Shown here in pieces: positions 56,171-64,000 of a DNA stretch of 64,000 bases. Each line of letters opens with the position of its first letter. Within the stretch, counting starts at the first letter, position 1. Source of the DNA: an uncultured Maribacter sp. (lineage in GTDB: Bacteria; Bacteroidota; Bacteroidia; Flavobacteriales; Flavobacteriaceae); the NCBI RefSeq assembly GCF_947500405.1, contig NZ_CANMRY010000003.1:186001-250000 (forward strand), in the 5' to 3' direction. The position numbers and the translations under genes were made by a program. A model generated the notes under the pieces. The model was not told the origin of the DNA, did no database searches, and saw nothing but the letters and a program-made list of their open reading frames with translations.

Positions 56171-57562
56171 TTATTTCCGAAGGGCTGCGCCTAAAAAATC
56201 TAAACCTATAGACTGGCAAACCCCATTTTTATTCTTTTCTTTCATCATATCCAGATTCCACTCATAAACCTCATCAGCTAAACCCCAAAGTTGTTTAAAT
56301 TGTTTAACATATAATTTATCATTTTCCAAAGTTGTAAACTCTGGTTGAAACTGATTATTAGATTTATCTCTTGTTTCCCAAATAGCATTTAAAGTTTTTG
56401 ATACGTTTTCGGCTAAATCTATATCTATTAAATTATCTATTTCTTTTTGACCTAAGTAACGCATCATAATACCTCTACCAGCTAAATAATCTCTACCATG
56501 TTTGGGTCCAAAACTGGATAAGCATGGTGCTTCTCTAATAATACCATCAGCATCAGACACAAATGCATTTTTTACACCTTTTCCCAGTAATTTTATATAT
56601 TTTTTTAGTTTTGATTCGTAATCATCTATTTTAAAATCGGGGTCGATATTGTTTTCAATTAAATAATCAGATAATTCATTCTTAATAGCTAACATATCTA
56701 CTAAAGCAGCAATTATCATTCCTTGATCCCCAGTCCAAACCCATCCTTCTGCCCATGGTGGGTGAATTTTTTCTTGATATGTAGAATCTTCAACAAAAGC
56801 CATTGGTCGCTCTTGAACTAATGCCCCATTAGCGTCTAGTTTCTTTAGGTACTCGAATTCCTGTAGACCGAACCAGTTATCAAACCAAACCCATTGGCTA
56901 TAGGCCATATCTAGATATTTATTCTTATCTTCTTTAATACTTTCATCCAATAAAAGTCTATAAATACGTGATGATAATAAAAAAAGTAATACGTTAGTTA
57001 CTGTATTTTTAACCCCTTTACTATGTCCGTTGGCATCTCCATTTCTACATCCGTGAAGGACAGGTTTTGCATCCTCTGTATAATCGTAAGCTGTTTTCTT
57101 TTTATACTCCCAGCATAAATCGGTAGATAGCTTTAAATAAGTATCAGACAACTCTTTATTATCAATTTTTAAAAGATGTTTTCTTGCATTTAGTGCCATT
57201 AACCCCCACCAACCAAAATCATCCGCCCAAAGTTCACCAGGATCATAACTATTGAAAAAGGTTAAATTTTCCTCTAGCATTACTTCAATTTGTTTTTGAA
57301 TATCATTAACTTGATTATCATCAGGCCAACGTTTTTGTAGCGCATCAGCAAAAACAAGACAAGCATCGAAGGTATTTCCTCTTTTCCAAAAATCGTTAAA
57401 ATTCCAAACTTCCGAAAAGCGCTTAAATGCTAATAAAGCTTGATTTTTTAATATCTTTTCTGGTACATTTGAATTAAAATGAGCAAAAGAAGTAAATGAA
57501 GAAAAACTCATTAAAGACACTCCAAATAAACTCGTATTTCGAATAAATTTTCTTCTTTCCAC
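56171..57562 (-). CDS. Exported GH76-like (alpha/alpha)6-barrel protein, putative glycoside hydrolase
   Basis: Protein of 463 residues. The start is GTG 57562, with no ATG upstream before a stop; the N-terminus ERRKFIRNTSLFG followed by a hydrophobic run suggests a Tat-type signal (about 1-27). The mature protein resembles GH76 alpha-1,6-mannanases: a paired aspartate in ELWADDFGWWGLMAL (Asp114 and Asp115) fits the catalytic pair, and WVWTGDQGMIIAAL near 258-271 fits the later barrel helix. Sequence similarity beyond this is modest, so the substrate is open. Last gene of the operon, 43 bases behind the dehydratase gene. Confidence 0.55.
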   Translation of the reverse strand: MERRKFIRNTSLFGVSLMSFSSFTSFAHFNSNVPEKILKNQALLAFKRFSEVWNFNDFWKRGNTFDACLVFADALQKRWPDDNQVNDIQKQIEVMLEENLTFFNSYDPGELWADDFGWWGLMALNARKHLLKIDNKELSDTYLKLSTDLCWEYKKKTAYDYTEDAKPVLHGCRNGDANGHSKGVKNTVTNVLLFLLSSRIYRLLLDESIKEDKNKYLDMAYSQWVWFDNWFGLQEFEYLKKLDANGALVQERPMAFVEDSTYQEKIHPPWAEGWVWTGDQGMIIAALVDMLAIKNELSDYLIENNIDPDFKIDDYESKLKKYIKLLGKGVKNAFVSDADGIIREAPCLSSFGPKHGRDYLAGRGIMMRYLGQKEIDNLIDIDLAENVSKTLNAIWETRDKSNNQFQPEFTTLENDKLYVKQFKQLWGLADEVYEWNLDMMKEKNKNGVCQSIGLDFLGAALRK

Positions 57563-57605
57563 GTCTTGACTTTTAATACTATTTAATAATGATTATTCAA
57601 TTTTA

Positions 57606-58676
57606 TTACTCATTCACAGCCCTTAAAGCTGCTTTCATAAAGCCCATAGCATAAGCCATACCTGCGTACCAAGAACCATCGCAACTCATTTGCGGTGTAT
57701 GGTCGGGAATTAAAATGCCTTCAAAATTATTCTGTTTTAAAATTTCTAAAATTTTAAACATATCAATATCTCCTTCATCCACAAATACCTCTTTATAATT
57801 AGGCACTTTACCTACTACATTTCTAAAATGGATATAAGCAATTTTATTTTGTTTACTATATTTGTTTGTTGCTTCGTAAACGTTGCCATCTGTCATTTCT
57901 GCAATGGTGCCTAAGCAAAATTCAAGATTATTACTTTCACTGGGTTGCATGTCTATAAGACGCTGATACATATCTGGTTGATAAACCAATCGCGGTGTGT
58001 TTCTAACATAGGGCATTGGTGGGTCGTCTGGGTGAGCAGCCATTTTCACACCCGCTTCTTCTGCAACAGGAATAATTTCATCTAGAAAATACTGCAATCT
58101 TTCCCATAGTGTATCATGAGATACGCGTTCTACGGTGCCTTCTGGCGCATTTTCATCGTAAACCATATTCCAAACCATGCCATTAGGTATTGGTTTTTCG
58201 TCTACTGAACCTTCCATCCCAACAGAAACAGCGCCTCCCCTAGCAAATGGTTTTTCAACTCTACTAGATACGCCAGCCAAAGAAAAATTGTATCCAAAAA
58301 CAGGTATTCCTGCTTTTCCAACTATACGAATCTGCTCTTTAACCAATTCTATTTGTGCTTCTTTTTTTGGGCCATCCAAAAGAATATCATGCCAAATAGA
58401 AGGGTCGAAATTTTCAATGGCATACCATTCCAAACCGTGACTATTTATCTCTTTTTTAATTTTAAGAAGTTCATCTAAAGTCCATAGCTCGCCATTACCT
58501 GCTTTACCCCAACCTCTATCGCCACCAATAGGCTGGTTGGCGTTAGATTTACTGTTGTCTGCATTACCAAAATAATCTACCATGTGTACCACTAAATGTG
58601 TAGCACCACATTGTTTTGCAAACTTATAATGCTGCTCATTGAGCATGTGACGGTATAATCCAAATCCTAATTTCAT
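57606..58676 (-). CDS. Mannonate dehydratase-family protein (UxuA-like)
   Basis: TIM-barrel enzyme of 356 residues, no signal peptide. It keeps the signature of mannonate dehydratase: AAHPDDPPMP with His215, EFCLG with Cys254, YIHFRNV with His283 and IPDHTPQM with Asp325. These four match the metal ligands of the family in order and spacing. The family removes water from D-mannonate to give 2-keto-3-deoxygluconate. The upstream YNF region reads FGYNFSLAG where UxuA has CYNFMP, so the sugar acid may differ. It lies 6 bases from the CoA-transferase gene. Confidence 0.78.
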   Translation of the reverse strand: MKLGFGLYRHMLNEQHYKFAKQCGATHLVVHMVDYFGNADNSKSNANQPIGGDRGWGKAGNGELWTLDELLKIKKEINSHGLEWYAIENFDPSIWHDILLDGPKKEAQIELVKEQIRIVGKAGIPVFGYNFSLAGVSSRVEKPFARGGAVSVGMEGSVDEKPIPNGMVWNMVYDENAPEGTVERVSHDTLWERLQYFLDEIIPVAEEAGVKMAAHPDDPPMPYVRNTPRLVYQPDMYQRLIDMQPSESNNLEFCLGTIAEMTDGNVYEATNKYSKQNKIAYIHFRNVVGKVPNYKEVFVDEGDIDMFKILEILKQNNFEGILIPDHTPQMSCDGSWYAGMAYAMGFMKAALRAVNE

Positions 58677-58682
58677 CTTATA

Positions 58683-59870
58683 CTATTTTTGTTTTAAAAA
58701 TGCTTTAATCTCTTCATCTGTATAGCTACTAAAGTGCTTTAATATCTCTTCGGCATGTTGATTTAATAATGGTGCAGGTTTATCAATTTTTTGTGGCGTA
58801 TCACTAAATTGAACAGGGAAACCTGTAGTTTTTACTTTACCTATTGTTGGGTGTTCATATTCTAAAATCATGTTATTGTGTTTTATCTGAGGGTCTTCTA
58901 CCATCTCTTTAAAACTATTAACTTGGGAACACCAAATATCTTCTGCTAGCAATATATCTAACCATTTGGTAGTAGTTTTTGTTTTAAAAACCGCATTGAA
59001 ATCATTGCGAATATCATCCCTTCCTTCTATAATATTATTTGAATTGAATGCTTCATTATCATATTTATCCAAACCGATAACCTGGGCTAATTTGCGCACG
59101 GTATTCATGCCTATAGCAATATAGCCATCACTTGTATCGTACAATCCATACGGTGCTCCAAGCCACGGATTTGGAATACCACTTTCACTACGTTCAGGAT
59201 TTTCACCTTTATGTAAAAACGCCGTTATTTCCTGAGTATGAAACCCTACTGCCGAACTCAATAAATTAGCTTCTATTTTTTGACCTTTTCCTGTAACGCT
59301 GCGTGAATAAATAGCTGCCAAAACCGATTGTACAATAAACAAACTCGTTAATAAATCTGCTTGTCCAACGGCTGTAACTACTGGTAAATCTCCTTTTTTT
59401 CCATTTAGAAATGGCCCACCACTAATAGATTGTGCCAGTAAATCTTGTCCTGGTCGTTTTAAATAAGGGCCAGATGCACCGTAACCCGAGCTTGAACAAT
59501 ACACCAATTTAGGGTTTAGCACTTTCATATTGTCATAGCCTAAACCCAAACGCTCCATAACTCCTGGACGGAAATTTTCTAAAAGAATATCGGCTTTAGC
59601 AATAATATCTTTTGCTATTTGTTTGCCCTCATCGGTTTTCATATCGAGTGCAATACTTTTTTTATTTCTGTTGAAGCTAATAAACGAAATACTTTCGCCT
59701 TTTGGATACAGATTGCCATAAGCATAATGACGCATCCAATCGCCTTTGGGGGGCTCTATTTTTATGATTTCCGCACCCATGTCTCCTAACATCTGTGTTG
59801 CCCAAGGGCCTTGCGCTAATTGTGAAAAATCGGCAACAACCAATCCTTTTAATGGTCCGTTTTGTTCCAT
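58683..59870 (-). CDS. Class III (CaiB/BaiF) CoA-transferase
   Basis: Family III CoA-transferase of 395 residues. N-terminal GLVVADFSQLAQGPWATQML and the catalytic aspartate in RPGQDLLAQ (Asp143) are present, and the chain has the usual length. Such enzymes move CoA from an acyl-CoA donor to a carboxylic acid, such as a carnitine, formate or sugar-derived acid. It is two bases from the crotonase gene and six from the dehydratase gene, so activation of an acid made by the operon is likely. Confidence 0.9.
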   Translation of the reverse strand: MEQNGPLKGLVVADFSQLAQGPWATQMLGDMGAEIIKIEPPKGDWMRHYAYGNLYPKGESISFISFNRNKKSIALDMKTDEGKQIAKDIIAKADILLENFRPGVMERLGLGYDNMKVLNPKLVYCSSSGYGASGPYLKRPGQDLLAQSISGGPFLNGKKGDLPVVTAVGQADLLTSLFIVQSVLAAIYSRSVTGKGQKIEANLLSSAVGFHTQEITAFLHKGENPERSESGIPNPWLGAPYGLYDTSDGYIAIGMNTVRKLAQVIGLDKYDNEAFNSNNIIEGRDDIRNDFNAVFKTKTTTKWLDILLAEDIWCSQVNSFKEMVEDPQIKHNNMILEYEHPTIGKVKTTGFPVQFSDTPQKIDKPAPLLNQHAEEILKHFSSYTDEEIKAFLKQK

Positions 59871-59872
59871 AG

Positions 59873-60643
59873 TTATTTTTCTGATTTTTTTATAAAACTT
59901 TGAATGGCCTGTTGTGCTTCCTCATGTAAAAACAATTTTTTAACGGTGCGTGCTTCATTGTTTATGCGTTCTTCAAAAGGGGTTGCCGTCATACTTAAGT
60001 TTACCAAGCGTTTTAACTGCGCAATAGACTGTTGTGGTCTTCTAGACAATTTACCCGCGTAATCCATAGCCTGAGAAAGAAAGTCATCATTTGAAAATAT
60101 GACGTTAACAATACCCCAATTGTTTAAGGTTTTAGCATCGTATTGCCCTCCTAAAAACAACATTTCCTTAACACGGTTTACACCTATCTTTTGAATCAAT
60201 CGCTGTGTACCACCACCTCCAGGAATTAAACTTAAAAACACTTCTGGCAATCCCATTTTGGCATCTTCTGAAGCTACAATCATGTCACAAGACAAAGCAA
60301 TTTCAAAGCCACCCCCTAGCGCAAAACCGTTTACGGCGGCAATCCATGGTTTTGATGCATGTTCTATAGCATCATACAATTGCATTCCTTTTTCTTGAAA
60401 TGCATCAAACTCTTCAGCAGTTTGACTACCATACTCTTTTATATCGGCTCCAGCCATAAACGCTCTTCCTTCTCCGGTTATGACAGCGACGTTTACTTTA
60501 TTATTTGAATTAATCCATCGAATACCTTCAACAATTTCATCCATCATCAGCCTATTCATGGCATTTAATTGTAAGGAGCGGTTAAATTTTAACACCGCTA
60601 TTTTATCTGTAACTTCAATCTGTATCGTTTTAAATGTTTTCAT
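59873..60643 (-). CDS. Enoyl-CoA hydratase/isomerase-family protein
   Basis: Crotonase-fold protein of 256 residues starting at ATG 60643; a TTG at 60649 is not needed. The oxyanion hole (AFMAGADIKEYG near 61-72 and FALGGGFEIALSCD near 107-120) is intact. Both catalytic glutamates of hydratases appear present: Glu114 in GGGFEIAL and Glu134 in GLPEVFLS. It therefore could hydrate or dehydrate an acyl-CoA. It overlaps the end of the solute-binding-like gene by 14 bases, so translation is coupled. Confidence 0.9.
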   Translation of the reverse strand: MKTFKTIQIEVTDKIAVLKFNRSLQLNAMNRLMMDEIVEGIRWINSNNKVNVAVITGEGRAFMAGADIKEYGSQTAEEFDAFQEKGMQLYDAIEHASKPWIAAVNGFALGGGFEIALSCDMIVASEDAKMGLPEVFLSLIPGGGGTQRLIQKIGVNRVKEMLFLGGQYDAKTLNNWGIVNVIFSNDDFLSQAMDYAGKLSRRPQQSIAQLKRLVNLSMTATPFEERINNEARTVKKLFLHEEAQQAIQSFIKKSEK

Positions 60644-61784
60644 TACCAACTGATTTATAAAGTTCGTTTAAATCTTTCATGATAATTTCAGAGCTTATAT
60701 TTTTCAATATCCCTTCATGAATAATATCTGCACCATGCTCCTGAAATTGATTCCATCCTGGATGTTGTGGACGTATGTAAGCGTTTTCAATGGTTAACTT
60801 AGTGTCTTTAAAAAAGTTATTACATAGCACATTGTTCTCTGCATTTTCCCAAGCAGTTTTACTTGCGGGTTGCCCCCCATTTAAAGTAAAAACACCTTTT
60901 TGAATAGCTGCACTTGCGGCATACATCACAAAATTTGCAGCTATTGAAGGATGCTTACATAAAGCTGATACTGCTAGTCCTACACCTCCCATTATTGTTG
61001 ACACGTTTTGTTGCCGGCCAACTGGACTATTGGTGAAATGCACAATGTTTTTGGTGTAATTTTTTCGGGAATAGTTGGTATATCCAAATAAGTACGGTGA
61101 ATAAATGATTTCATCTTCATTACCCATGCTGTCTAATATTTGAATAGGGTTCCAGTTTAAAGACTCTGGATAACTATGCGTTGCATGAAACTTTATATCG
61201 TCTAATGCCTCCACTCCAACTTGCGAATTTATATATTGATTTTGAATAAAGCCTTTACCATAATTCTGAGCACAAAGGCTTAGAAATGTACACCAAATAT
61301 CGGTTGGACATAGTGCCCATGCTACTGAAAACTCTGATGGTAGTTTTTTATAAAACCCTTTAAGTTCTTCACGGTTTTTTGGGAAGCTTAAACCTGTATT
61401 TTTAAGAAGGTCTTTTCTATATGAAGCCACTAAAGCCGCTGCATCTATAGGCGTTGCATAGAAATGGCTGTTGTAATTATATATATCGTAACATTTACCT
61501 AAAGCGTCAGATTTTAATATTTCTAATGCTCCCGAAGAAACACATGTTTCTAATTTAAGTAACAATCCATTTTTATCAGCTTGCCCCATGTAAGGATGGT
61601 CAATAGTTATAAAATCGTACTTACCAATTAAATCCTCTATTGGCATGTCTCCAAATTCTTTTAAAGAGCGTACATCCCATTGAATATTTACTTTCGGATT
61701 TGTTTTTTTGAATGCCTTTGATGCTGCAATCAGAGGTTCATACCCTCGTGGGTGGTCCCACGCTATACCTTTAAGTTCAATCAT
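60630..61784 (-). CDS. Solute-binding-protein homologue without a signal peptide
   Basis: Protein of 384 residues resembling family 1 extracellular solute-binding proteins (sugar-type): KGIAWDHPRGYEPLIAASKAF at the N-terminus, a YDFITIDHPYMGQA stretch near 65, YATPIDAAALVASYRKDL near 122, and GGVGLAVSALCKHP near 285. Unlike exported relatives it begins directly with the mature-type strand (MIELKGIAW), with no hydrophobic leader or lipobox, so it should stay in the cytoplasm. No ABC permease or ATPase gene is nearby. A cytosolic ligand-sensing or substrate-holding role is possible. Confidence 0.7.
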   Translation of the reverse strand: MIELKGIAWDHPRGYEPLIAASKAFKKTNPKVNIQWDVRSLKEFGDMPIEDLIGKYDFITIDHPYMGQADKNGLLLKLETCVSSGALEILKSDALGKCYDIYNYNSHFYATPIDAAALVASYRKDLLKNTGLSFPKNREELKGFYKKLPSEFSVAWALCPTDIWCTFLSLCAQNYGKGFIQNQYINSQVGVEALDDIKFHATHSYPESLNWNPIQILDSMGNEDEIIYSPYLFGYTNYSRKNYTKNIVHFTNSPVGRQQNVSTIMGGVGLAVSALCKHPSIAANFVMYAASAAIQKGVFTLNGGQPASKTAWENAENNVLCNNFFKDTKLTIENAYIRPQHPGWNQFQEHGADIIHEGILKNISSEIIMKDLNELYKSVGNENI

Positions 61785-61813
61785 TTTAGATTATGATTAT
61801 TTATTTTTTCAAT

Positions 61814-62902
61814 TTACAACCAGCAAATATTTACTGGTGTTTGTACTTCTAGCTTAGATTTTTCTTGAAGCATTCCAGTGTTTGGATGAATTTGAAATAC
61901 TACCAATACATTTGAATCTTGATTTGCTACAATAAGCCAATTGCCAGTTTTATCTATATTAAAATCTCTAGGTGTTTTACCATTAGTAGATTGATGCCCC
62001 ACAAGATTCAATTGTTTAGTTTCACTATCTATTCTAAATATTGCGATAGTTTCTGTCCCTCGATTTGAAGCATACAAAAACTTCCCGTTTGGATGTATTC
62101 TAATAGCACCACCACCAATAGCTCCCGTATGATTTTCTGGAATAAAACTTAATTTTTGTATAATTTCAGGTTTACTTCCTTGTAAGTCAGCCACAGAAAT
62201 TTCTCCTGTTAACTCTCCCAATATATAAGCAAAACCTTCGGTGTTATCCATAACCATATGTCTTGAACCGCTACCCTTCTCAATTGTAATATCAAGATTT
62301 GGTTTAGCCTCCCATTTTTTAGAAATAGGATTTAGTTGATATGCCTTGGCTGTATCTAAAGTTAAGTCTACTCCATACATTTTATCTTCTCCAAAAGGAT
62401 ATACCATATGGGCATGTGCAGCTTCTTGTCGTTCTGTATTAGGCCCTGTACCTTTGTGTTTAATCTCTTGCGAACAAGGTGCTAAACTCCCATCGATTAG
62501 AATTGGAAAAGACAATAAATTTCCTGAAACATAATTAGCTAACACCAGTTTATCCTCAATTATATCTAAATGACATGCATAATCTCCATTTATTTTTTGT
62601 GAGTTTAAAAGTGTTAATGCCCCATCTTTTTCAATTTTATACGCATACACTTTAGGGTTTAAGTTTTCAAACATTTCCTCAAGAGCATAGAGATATTTTT
62701 TGTCTTCAGAAATTGTAAGATAACTAGGGCTACGTTGTTTTGTATAGTACAGGTTTTTAATTTCTCCAGTTTCTAAATTTAGCTGAAAGCACCCTATACC
62801 ATTACCTGTTGGGTTTTCGGCAGGTGCACCCGCTTGCGTGTAACTTCCTGTATAGAATATTGCCATACTTTGTAGCGTTAATGTTAAGAGAATCAGTTTC
62901 AT
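61814..62902 (-). CDS. Beta-propeller lactonase (6-phosphogluconolactonase family)
   Basis: Protein of 362 residues with the repeated strands of a seven-bladed propeller, such as IFYTGSYTQAG, YLYALEE, CHLDIIEDKLVLANY, GGAIRIHPNGKFLYASNRG and DFNIDKTGNWLIVANQDS. This is the YbhE-type lactonase family, which opens sugar lactones. The first 12 residues (MKLILLTLTLQS) are hydrophobic but short, and a start at Met13 (62866) would remove them; a cytoplasmic enzyme is more likely with the latter. It follows the SDR gene by 17 bases, and lactone production by that SDR would explain the pairing. Confidence 0.85.
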   Translation of the reverse strand: MKLILLTLTLQSMAIFYTGSYTQAGAPAENPTGNGIGCFQLNLETGEIKNLYYTKQRSPSYLTISEDKKYLYALEEMFENLNPKVYAYKIEKDGALTLLNSQKINGDYACHLDIIEDKLVLANYVSGNLLSFPILIDGSLAPCSQEIKHKGTGPNTERQEAAHAHMVYPFGEDKMYGVDLTLDTAKAYQLNPISKKWEAKPNLDITIEKGSGSRHMVMDNTEGFAYILGELTGEISVADLQGSKPEIIQKLSFIPENHTGAIGGGAIRIHPNGKFLYASNRGTETIAIFRIDSETKQLNLVGHQSTNGKTPRDFNIDKTGNWLIVANQDSNVLVVFQIHPNTGMLQEKSKLEVQTPVNICWL

Positions 62903-62919
62903 AAATAAATTATGATTTA

Positions 62920-63717
62920 TTATTTTTTACGTGGTGGCCGTGGGTCATACTGTATGGTATGATTCATATACGCACCATCTATATAAAGGTCTGAACCATT
63001 AATATAGGCTGCCATATCACTAGCAAGAAAGGCTACAGTATTTGCAACTTCGGTAACATTACCTACGCGACCAGATGGAATCCAATTGTTGAATTTTTCT
63101 CGACCAAATTTGTTAATTTCTTCTCTATTCATATTAGTTTCTATAGCTCCTGGTGCTAGAGAAACCACTCTTATATTACTTTCTGCTAATTCTAGAGACA
63201 AGCATTTTGAGAACATTTTTAAACCCGCTTTTGCAGAACAGTAATGAATTAAACCTTTTCTAGGAACTGTATCATGAATGGATGAAATATTTATAATAAC
63301 ACCAGATTTCTTTAATTCCATTCTTCGTCCCGCTTCTTGAGCACACAAAAAAGGACCTTTTAGATTGATGTCTAATACTCTATCCCATTCATCTTCTTCT
63401 AAATCTAAAACATGCTCTACGCTTTCACTACCAGCATTATTTACTAAAATATCTAAACTGCCGAGTTCTTCATCTAGTTTATTAAACATAGCTTTAACCT
63501 CTTTAAATTTAGATACGTTTGCTCTACCAATAGCTACTTTTACATCAAAAGACTTTCTTATCTCTTTGGCAACGAGTTCTGCCTTTTCCTTATTACTGTA
63601 ATAATTTATAAAAACGTTTGCACCACAAGCTGCTAGTTGCTTACAAATTTCGGCTCCTATACCTTGGCTTCCCCCAGTAACTAAAGCTGTTTTTCTAGTT
63701 AAATCAATATGTTTCAT
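62920..63717 (-). CDS. SDR-family oxidoreductase (sugar dehydrogenase-like)
   Basis: Classical short-chain dehydrogenase of 265 residues: TGGSQGIG (14-21) for the cofactor, NNAG near 93, catalytic Ser near 145, and Tyr159-Lys163 in YCSAK. The active site is intact. Similar SDRs oxidise glucose and related aldoses to lactones with NAD(P), which matches the lactonase gene directly downstream. The C-terminus is extended and basic (YDPRPPRKK). Confidence 0.88.
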   Translation of the reverse strand: MKHIDLTRKTALVTGGSQGIGAEICKQLAACGANVFINYYSNKEKAELVAKEIRKSFDVKVAIGRANVSKFKEVKAMFNKLDEELGSLDILVNNAGSESVEHVLDLEEDEWDRVLDINLKGPFLCAQEAGRRMELKKSGVIINISSIHDTVPRKGLIHYCSAKAGLKMFSKCLSLELAESNIRVVSLAPGAIETNMNREEINKFGREKFNNWIPSGRVGNVTEVANTVAFLASDMAAYINGSDLYIDGAYMNHTIQYDPRPPRKK

Positions 63718-63728
63718 GTTGCTTATGT

Positions 63729-64000
63729 TTACTTTACTGTATTAAAAAGAGTTTTAACCTTTTCCTTTAATTCAATTTGTTTCTCATTACTTAATGGAAA
63801 AAATTCAAAATCAGAAATGTGTGTGTTCGATTTTTCTATAATTATAACTTCACTACCTTCTTCCATGGCTATATTATGCCACATATCTTGTGGGATATTA
63901 TAAACTTTTTGTTGTTCCATGAGCTGCAATTCAAAAACGGGCTCTCCATCTTCTATTTTGGCTGCAATTAATACTGAGTTTCCTTTTGTTAAAACAAAAA
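63729..64000 (-). CDS. Cupin-fold protein (partial, 5' end outside window)
   Basis: The last 90 residues are visible; the frame stays open to the right edge. Beta-strand pattern VYNIPQDMWHNIAMEEGSEV and a metal-type His in MWHNI look like a small cupin, resembling AllA-type ureidoglycolate lyase or sugar-acid-binding cupins. An M at 63929 is not a start, because the frame continues upstream of it. It is 11 bases ahead of the SDR gene and belongs to the operon; more genes may lie beyond the window. Confidence 0.55.
   Translation of the reverse strand, partial: FVLTKGNSVLIAAKIEDGEPVFELQLMEQQKVYNIPQDMWHNIAMEEGSEVIIIEKSNTHISDFEFFPLSNEKQIELKEKVKTLFNTVK

Noticed and set aside
63729..63929. Complete small protein of 66 residues at the right end
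   Set aside because: Its reading frame continues upstream without a stop to the edge, so it is the end of a longer cupin-like gene.
1..64000. Riboswitches, rRNA genes and other RNA elements
   Set aside because: Apart from the two tRNAs and the leader hairpins listed, I recognised no conserved riboswitch core or rRNA sequence by eye.

Overview
The window is a low-G+C (about one third G+C by eye) segment of a Bacteroidota chromosome, most likely from a marine Flavobacteriaceae member. Supporting signs are the alternative complex III genes next to an aa3-type oxidase, the PorT-type barrel protein, promoters of the Bacteroidota type (TTTG, 19 bases, TAnnTTTG), the near absence of Shine-Dalgarno sequences, and an S2 protein with a Bacteroidota-style C-terminal tail. 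Nearly all of it is syntenic housekeeping DNA. There are no insertion sequences, CRISPR arrays, rRNA operons or prophage genes.

Layout. Positions 1-11400 (minus strand) hold one respiratory operon, actABCDEF-coxB-ctaD, encoding a quinol:cytochrome c oxidoreductase and the oxidase it feeds; ctaD runs off the left edge. Positions 12048-16620 (minus) are rimP-nusA-infB, headed by a terminator-like leader hairpin. Positions 16843-32000 mix an antiporter, an RNA methyltransferase, tRNA-Gln, a large DUF2723 membrane protein, a cysteine-less thioredoxin, polA, and the translation genes rplM-rpsI and rpsB-tsf. Positions 33258-40720 carry pyrH-frr, an RND/MMPL exporter, asnS and rpoN. Positions 40871-43987 carry an ExbB-ExbD-ExbD energiser cluster and a PorT-family barrel. 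tRNA-Ser, asparaginase, TatD and the 2-oxoglutarate dehydrogenase genes sucA-sucB follow, then surface-sugar genes (galE, a DegT-family aminotransferase, and waaA for Kdo transfer).

The accessory part starts near 55233. A gap of about 940 bases contains a 42-residue single-helix peptide gene with its own terminator, a three-copy sequence motif upstream of it, and what look like remnants of two decayed genes. From 56171 to the right edge lies a tightly packed minus-strand catabolic operon: cupin-fold protein, SDR dehydrogenase, beta-propeller lactonase, a solute-binding-protein homologue without a signal peptide, a crotonase, a class III CoA-transferase, a mannonate dehydratase homologue and an exported GH76-like protein. 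This combination does not match a standard pathway I can name and is the best candidate for an undescribed system. A reasonable inference is oxidation of an aldose to a lactone, hydrolysis to an aldonate, dehydration, and a CoA-linked step.

Gene functions rest on motifs I can see and on family knowledge. Promoters and leaders are pattern calls by eye, and nothing was searched against a database.
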